64,000 bases of DNA from Branchinecta lynchi. Its lineage: Eukaryota; Arthropoda; Branchiopoda; Anostraca; Branchinectidae. Location: assembly GCA_023053575.1 (NCBI GenBank), contig JAKZAP010000010.1, positions 10,501,225 through 10,565,224 of the forward strand, read 5' to 3'. The notes beneath the pieces are model-generated. The model did not search any database. It was not told the DNA's origin and saw only the letters and a list, made by a program, of their open reading frames with translations. Every line of letters starts with the position of its first letter. Position 1 is the first letter of the stretch. The position numbers and the translations under genes were made by a program. This document shows, piece by piece, positions 59,438-64,000 of the stretch.

Positions 59438-59796
59438 TGACCCTGTGGGTTCGATTGCACTCGTTGAGCTTAGTCACACTTCTTCGTCTTGATTGATGGC
59501 GGATTTCTAAGCAGAAAGGATAAAAACCTCAGATCAAATAATTGGAAGACTGACAGATAAACTTTTTGTTTACTTTTGGCTCGCGAATCATCTGAATAGC
59601 CTACTTTTCTTCATCTTTGAATTTCCCTGTTGGTAGCTCCACTGACAACGCCCAATCATGCACTCCCAAGTCGTGGCACTCGATCCTCCCACGATTTTAC
59701 CTGTCCTCAACGAGCTACTTGAATATGGGTGGTCTAGACACAGCAAATGCGAATTGCTTTCGAATCAGATCCTTTAATACATGCGAATACCTTTAG

Positions 59797-60484
59797 TTTT
59801 TTGGGAACCCAAAACGTAAGTGCGAGGGATATCTCTGACCGTAAAAGTTCTCTCGAAGGGAATGGGATATTTTATGAAACTTGGTGTGAGGATTCTTTGC
59901 GTCAAGGGTAAGATCGAGTTCGTAGATGGGCTCTGTAGCCCTACATTTAGGGGTGGGGGAGATGGTTTAAATTAAGGGGCAAAGAAAATATTTATATACA
60001 GCTAATGTGATAGTCAATTATGGGGTAAGAAAACTTGCTGAACACGGTGATGAAAACCATTTTCTCGCCGGACAAGTAGCTCGTCCGAAATCCGGCGAAA
60101 ACCTGAAAGTTTGTTAAAAGCAAAAACTTTATTTGAAGTTCATTAGATGTTAGGGATAAGAAAACATGCTGGAAACTTATGCGAAAATCATTTTCTACCC
60201 GGACAACTAGTTCGCCCGGAATAAAACCGGAAAATCTGTTAAAAGCAAAAGTAATATTTTAAGTTGATTAGATGACAGGTTAAGGGGTAAAAAGAGACGC
60301 TGAATATGTATATGACAAGCCCATTTTTTACCAGGACATATAGTTTGTCCGGAATCCAACTGAAACTGTTAAATTTGCTACAAGTTGGTTGTCTTGGATG
60401 ACTAGCTATTTGCTAAATTAATCTGTTTCGAAATTTCAATAGTAAAAATTTTTAACGATTCTGGCCAAGACTGGATCTGGCGAA
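59797..60484 (-). mobile_element. Family A element A17, abutting A10 tail to tail
   Basis: It begins TTTTTTGGGAACCCAAAACG, has lost the CCGT tract, carries four monomers, and ends GGATCTGGCGAAGACAAG where A10 starts on the opposite strand. The two share the 5' terminal bases at the join, so one probably inserted at or recombined with the end of the other. Confidence 0.8.
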
Positions 60485-61762
60485 GACAAGACCAAAGGTT
60501 TCGATGGGATCCCAAAAATTCAATATCTGATCCAGACAACTGGGTCTTGTCTTAGCCAGATCCAGTCTTCGCCAGACTCCTTGAACATTTTTACAATTAA
60601 AATTCAGAAACAGATTAAGGCCAAATAGCTAATCACCTGAGAAAACCAAGTTCAGATTTGGGTTCAGCATGTGTGTTTACCCCTATAAGTCATATCTGTT
60701 TTGACGAAAACTTCCTGCCACTTCTGCCAATTTCCCGGTTCCGGCCGAACTCCAGAACTACTTGTCCGGCAAAAAATAGAAAGCTCAAAGACGAAATCAG
60801 GGTATCTTCTTTCCCCAGTAATGAACATCTAATCAACTTCAAATAGAAATTTAGCTTATAACAAATTTTCCGATTCCAGCCGGATTCCGGTCGAACTATA
60901 TGTCCGGGTAAAATACGATTGTCACACAGGGACTCAGCATCTCTTCTTACCCCTAAATCGCTTATCTAATCAACTAGAAATAAAACTTTGACTTCCAACA
61001 GTTTTCCGGTTTTTGGCCGGATTCCGGACGAACTACGTGTCCGGGTAGAAACTTGTTTTCACATAAGTGTTCAGCATGTCTTCTTGCCCTAAATCAAACA
61101 TCTAATCAACTCCAAACAAAACTTTTAATTTTGACAAACTTTCCGGTTTGGGCCGGATTCCGGTCGAAATACTTCTCCGTCGAGAAAATAGTTTTCACCA
61201 TCGTCTTCAGCATGTCTCCCTACCTCTAAATCGAAATTTAATCAACTTTAAATAAAACTTTTACTTTCATCAAACTTTCCGGTTTGGGCCGGATTCCGGG
61301 CGAAATACTTGTCCGTCGAGAAAATAATTTACACCATCGTCTTCAGCATGTCTTCCTACCCCTAAATCGAACATCTAATCAACTTCAAATAAAACTTGTA
61401 CTTTCGACAAACTTTCCGGTTTTGGCCGGATTCCGGGCGAACTACATGTCCGACGACAAAATGGTTTTCACCATCGTGTTCAGCATGTCTTCTTACCCCA
61501 TAATCGACTATCACATTAGCTGTTTCAAAATATTTTGTTTGTCCCTTAATTTGAATCCCCTCCCCCACCCCTAAATGTAGAGCTACAAAGCCCATCTACG
61601 AACTTGACTGGTCCGACGACCCAACGAACCCTCACACCAAGTTTCATCAAAATATCTCATTCCCTTCGAGAGTTATCGTGCTTACAGACGGACGGACGGA
61701 CGGACAGACGGACAACTTTTGCGATGTCATAGGTATCCCTCCACTTACGTTTTGGGATCCCA
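60485..61762 (+). mobile_element. Family A element A10, young copy
   Basis: Nearly identical to A9 (49672-51096) but with one monomer fewer. It ends TTTTGGGATCCCAA, immediately followed by the reversed 5' end of another copy. The GGAC tract at 61688-61711 is shorter than in A9. Confidence 0.88.
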
Positions 61763-61875
61763 ACAAGACCCAATTGTCTGGTCAAATATTAAATTTTTGG
61801 GATCCCAGCGAAGCCTTTGGTCTTGTTTTCAGACTACTAGTCATTATCCTTAGTCTGTTTCTAAATTATAATAGT
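61763..61875 (-). mobile_element. Family A 5'-end fragment
   Basis: CAAGACCCAATTGTCTGG, TTTTTGGGATCCCAGCGAAG and CCTTTGGTCTTGTT form about 65 bp of the inverted 5' terminus, plus a short CTTAGTCTGTTTCTAAATT piece to 61875. It is sandwiched between A10 and A19. Confidence 0.75.
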
Positions 61876-62628
61876 AACAAGACTAAATGTTTCGATGGGA
61901 TCCCAAAGATTTAATACTCGATCCACACAATTGGGTCTTGTCTTCGCCAGATCCAGTCTTCGCCAGGATCCTTGAACATTTTTACTGTTGAAATTTGGAA
62001 ACAAATTAATTTAGCAAATAGCTAATCATCTGAGACAACCAAGTTCAGATATACCTCTAGTAGTATCTATTTTGACGATACTGATCGAAACTTACTGCTG
62101 TACTTCTGCCAAATTTCCGGTTTCGGCCGAATTCCGAGCGAACTAATTGCCCAGGAAAAAAAAGGAAAGTTCAGAAACGAATTCAGCTTATCTCCTTACC
62201 CCTATCAGTAACATCTAATCAACTTTGAATAAAGCTTTAACTTATAACAAATTTTCCGGTTTTAGCCGGATTCCGGACGAACTATATGTCCGGGTAAAAG
62301 ATTAATGTCATAGACGGATTAAGCGTCTCTTCTTAGCTCTAAATCTGTCATCCAATCAACTTAAAATAAAACTTTTGCTTTCAACAGAGTTCCGGTTTTG
62401 TCCGGATTCCGGGCGAACTAGTTGTCGGGGTATAAAATGAGTTTCGATAAGTCTTAAACATGTTTTCTTGTCCCTAATCCTAACATCTAATGAACTTCGA
62501 ATAAAACTTTTGCATTTAACAAACTTTCCGGTTTTCGCCGGATTACGAATGAACTACTTGTTCGCCGAGAAAATGGTTTTCATCGTCGTCTTCTGTATGT
62601 CCCTTACCCCATAATTGACTATCATCCT
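61876..62628 (+). mobile_element. Family A element A19, 3'-truncated
   Basis: It starts AACAAGACTAAATG, has the 5' block and five diverged monomers, and is cut after CCATAATTGACTATCAT. The GC-rich CACCCCTAAAT block, the GGAC tract and the palindrome are absent. Confidence 0.8.
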
Positions 62629-62739
62629 AGAATTCACCTAGAAGTAATTTCAGACACATGTCATATGACGGGGTAGACATTGAAAGCAACAAGACTGGGA
62701 GTACTAATTGTAAGGACTTACTATTATATTTTGTGTCAT

Positions 62740-63640
62740 GTGTCACAGCCATGACCCAAATATTTTACGCGCATCAGGCACGTCGTTTGCGTTCCCGAGC
62801 AACTGAAGAAGTGACGCAAAAGTAAGGCGGGGTTGACATTTTGGAAGGAACCATTGATACACGGGTGATCTCTCTGCTTTTTGCCAAGATATTACTGGAC
62901 TACCTTTCCGGATGACCGACGACCCAAGCTCAAGCACAGGCTAAAGACAGTCCCAAAGAACGAAGCGTATGCAGAGAAACCCGGCAGCAGCAGAAGCAGC
63001 TAATGTTTTCCTCTACCTCGGTCATGCATCGACCTGCCGGATTTGTCCGACTGCGATGAGATGGATGACTCGGAACAATCAGCTGATGCATCCGATGTAG
63101 TAACTACACCGGCGACCATGTAGCTCAAGCCCTGTTTGAAGCCATGGAGGAACATACAGAAAGAAGGATGAAGCGCTGAGGATGAAGAGAGGATGGATGA
63201 AGCGCTGTTAGAAAAGCGACGAAGAGTACGTTCAGATGAAAAAGCAAAGGGGATATTTCAACTTTGCAAGAGCTACCAGCAGACGTTGTTCCGAAGGAAA
63301 AGATGCGGAAAGTCATTACAAATACATGTTTGAATGAAAAGACTTTGTCAGGAAAGAAGCTTTCCAGTACGCCTGCAAGGAACCGCTGGTGGAAGGCTTG
63401 AATCCTGTGGAACCTATCCATAATCACCTACCTTCGCACTTGGCGCCATAGACTGAGTTGTTTCATCTTGAGACTGTGAAGTCTTTGATTGGGAAGGGAA
63501 AGAATTTAGCTGACGAAATTAGGAAAATGATTGGTTATTTCAGTTCTGATGAGATCTTTGAATCTCCTTCGAGTAAGACTTTACTGGAACAAGAAGTACT
63601 TTATGCCCCCTGTTGCCAACACGATGCCTTGTGACTGGTT
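62740..63640 (+). pseudogene. Decayed coding-like region, possibly THAP-domain protein
   Basis: Broken plus-strand frames contain ASGTSFAFPSN, then YYWTTFPDDRRPKLKHRLKT followed by VPKNEAYAE, then an acidic stretch DLPDLSDCDEMDDSEQSADA. Further on is a run with one stop, LETVKSLIGKGKNLADEIRK then MIGYFSSDEIFESPSSK. An F-x-FP core and a downstream F-x-D-x-(10)-L-K-x-x-x-P-like end are reminiscent of THAP zinc fingers, found in host proteins and in some DNA transposases, but the Cys and His ligands are not all visible. At least five stops or frameshifts break it. Confidence 0.25.
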
Positions 63641-64000
63641 TGCACATGAAAACCGAAGAAGACCGAAATGACTGTGGTTCACCATGATTTCGAAGTTAAA
63701 CCAAGGAAAGACAAAGCAGATCACAAGGAAGATGCGAGGGGGTTGGGATGTGTTATAGAGCTGCGACTCTAGGGAAATGTGGGCAAACAGGTTTCTCAGT
63801 TCATTTTTTGACGGCTACTTTACTACTTTGCCGTTTCACACACCACTATACACAAGGACCGAGACTGGTTCAAGATTTCACCGTCTTTAGTGTTGTATTT
63901 GCTTTTCTTTAATTTTTATAATGATGTGTCCAATCATTCCACTGGAGTATGTTGGTACTGTCGACCCGCAGTATGTCAAATGACCGAAGTGGCGGTTTTA
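63641..64000. other. Unique sequence to window end, no feature supported
   Basis: No repeat family of this window is recognised. Short open stretches on the plus strand may continue the decayed region before it. Confidence 0.3.

Overview
This window looks like AT-rich nuclear DNA of an invertebrate animal. It has GT-AG introns, two animal-type exons, and otherwise mostly transposable-element debris. The species cannot be named from the sequence. No operons, ribosome binding sites, CRISPR arrays or prokaryotic genes are seen.

Host genes. Only two host exons can be recognised with confidence, both on the + strand. At 10973-11084 is the last coding exon of a HECT-type E3 ubiquitin ligase, closest by eye to the HECW/NEDL branch of the NEDD4 family; it carries the catalytic cysteine and the stop codon, and the rest of the gene lies upstream, outside the window. 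At 44198-44446 is the first coding exon of a secreted spondin-domain protein, closest to mindin/spondin-2: a strong splice acceptor, a 7-codon upstream ORF ending 2 nt before the start, a signal peptide, the start of the spondin domain, and a GT donor. Weaker exon candidates are at 47749-47842 (-), 58826-58948 (+) and 59369-59437 (+). A decayed, possibly THAP-domain-like coding region lies at 62740-63640.

Repeats. Two non-coding families fill roughly half the window. Family A (about 20 copies, 1.0-1.4 kb) begins AACAAGACC, has about 135-bp tandem monomers, then a (GGAC/AGAC)n tract, and ends in a TTTTGGGATCCCAAAA palindrome. Family B (5 copies, 1.7-2.6 kb) begins AACAAGAGC, has about 300-bp tandem monomers, often an embedded tRNA-like sequence, then a (GACC/GACA)n tract, and ends in a hairpin built from GGCACTTGAG. 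The shared plan and the lack of clear target duplications suggest Helentron/DINE-like non-autonomous elements mobilised by one machinery; that classification is inference. Many hAT-type elements are defined by CAG..CTG terminal inverted repeats and 8-bp target duplications, several nested inside each other or inside A and B. There are also TA-flanked (mariner-like) elements, foldback elements, and a pair of large inverted arms.

Autonomous relics. At least four non-LTR retrotransposons remain as fragments. L2 (- strand, 26340 down to 18690) and L1 (- strand, 38330 down to 31806) are cut into many pieces by A, B, hAT, mariner-like and foldback insertions, so they act as a fossil record of insertion order. 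L3 (+, 34545-34880) and L4 (-, 44577-45045) are 5'-truncated.

Layout: 1-10.9 kb, repeats in or near the ligase gene; 10.97-13.2 kb, its last exon and probable 3' flank; 13.2-44 kb, nested repeats and LINE fossils; 44.2 kb, mindin-like exon; 44.5-62.6 kb, repeats probably in its first intron or intergenic; 62.7-64 kb, decayed coding-like sequence.
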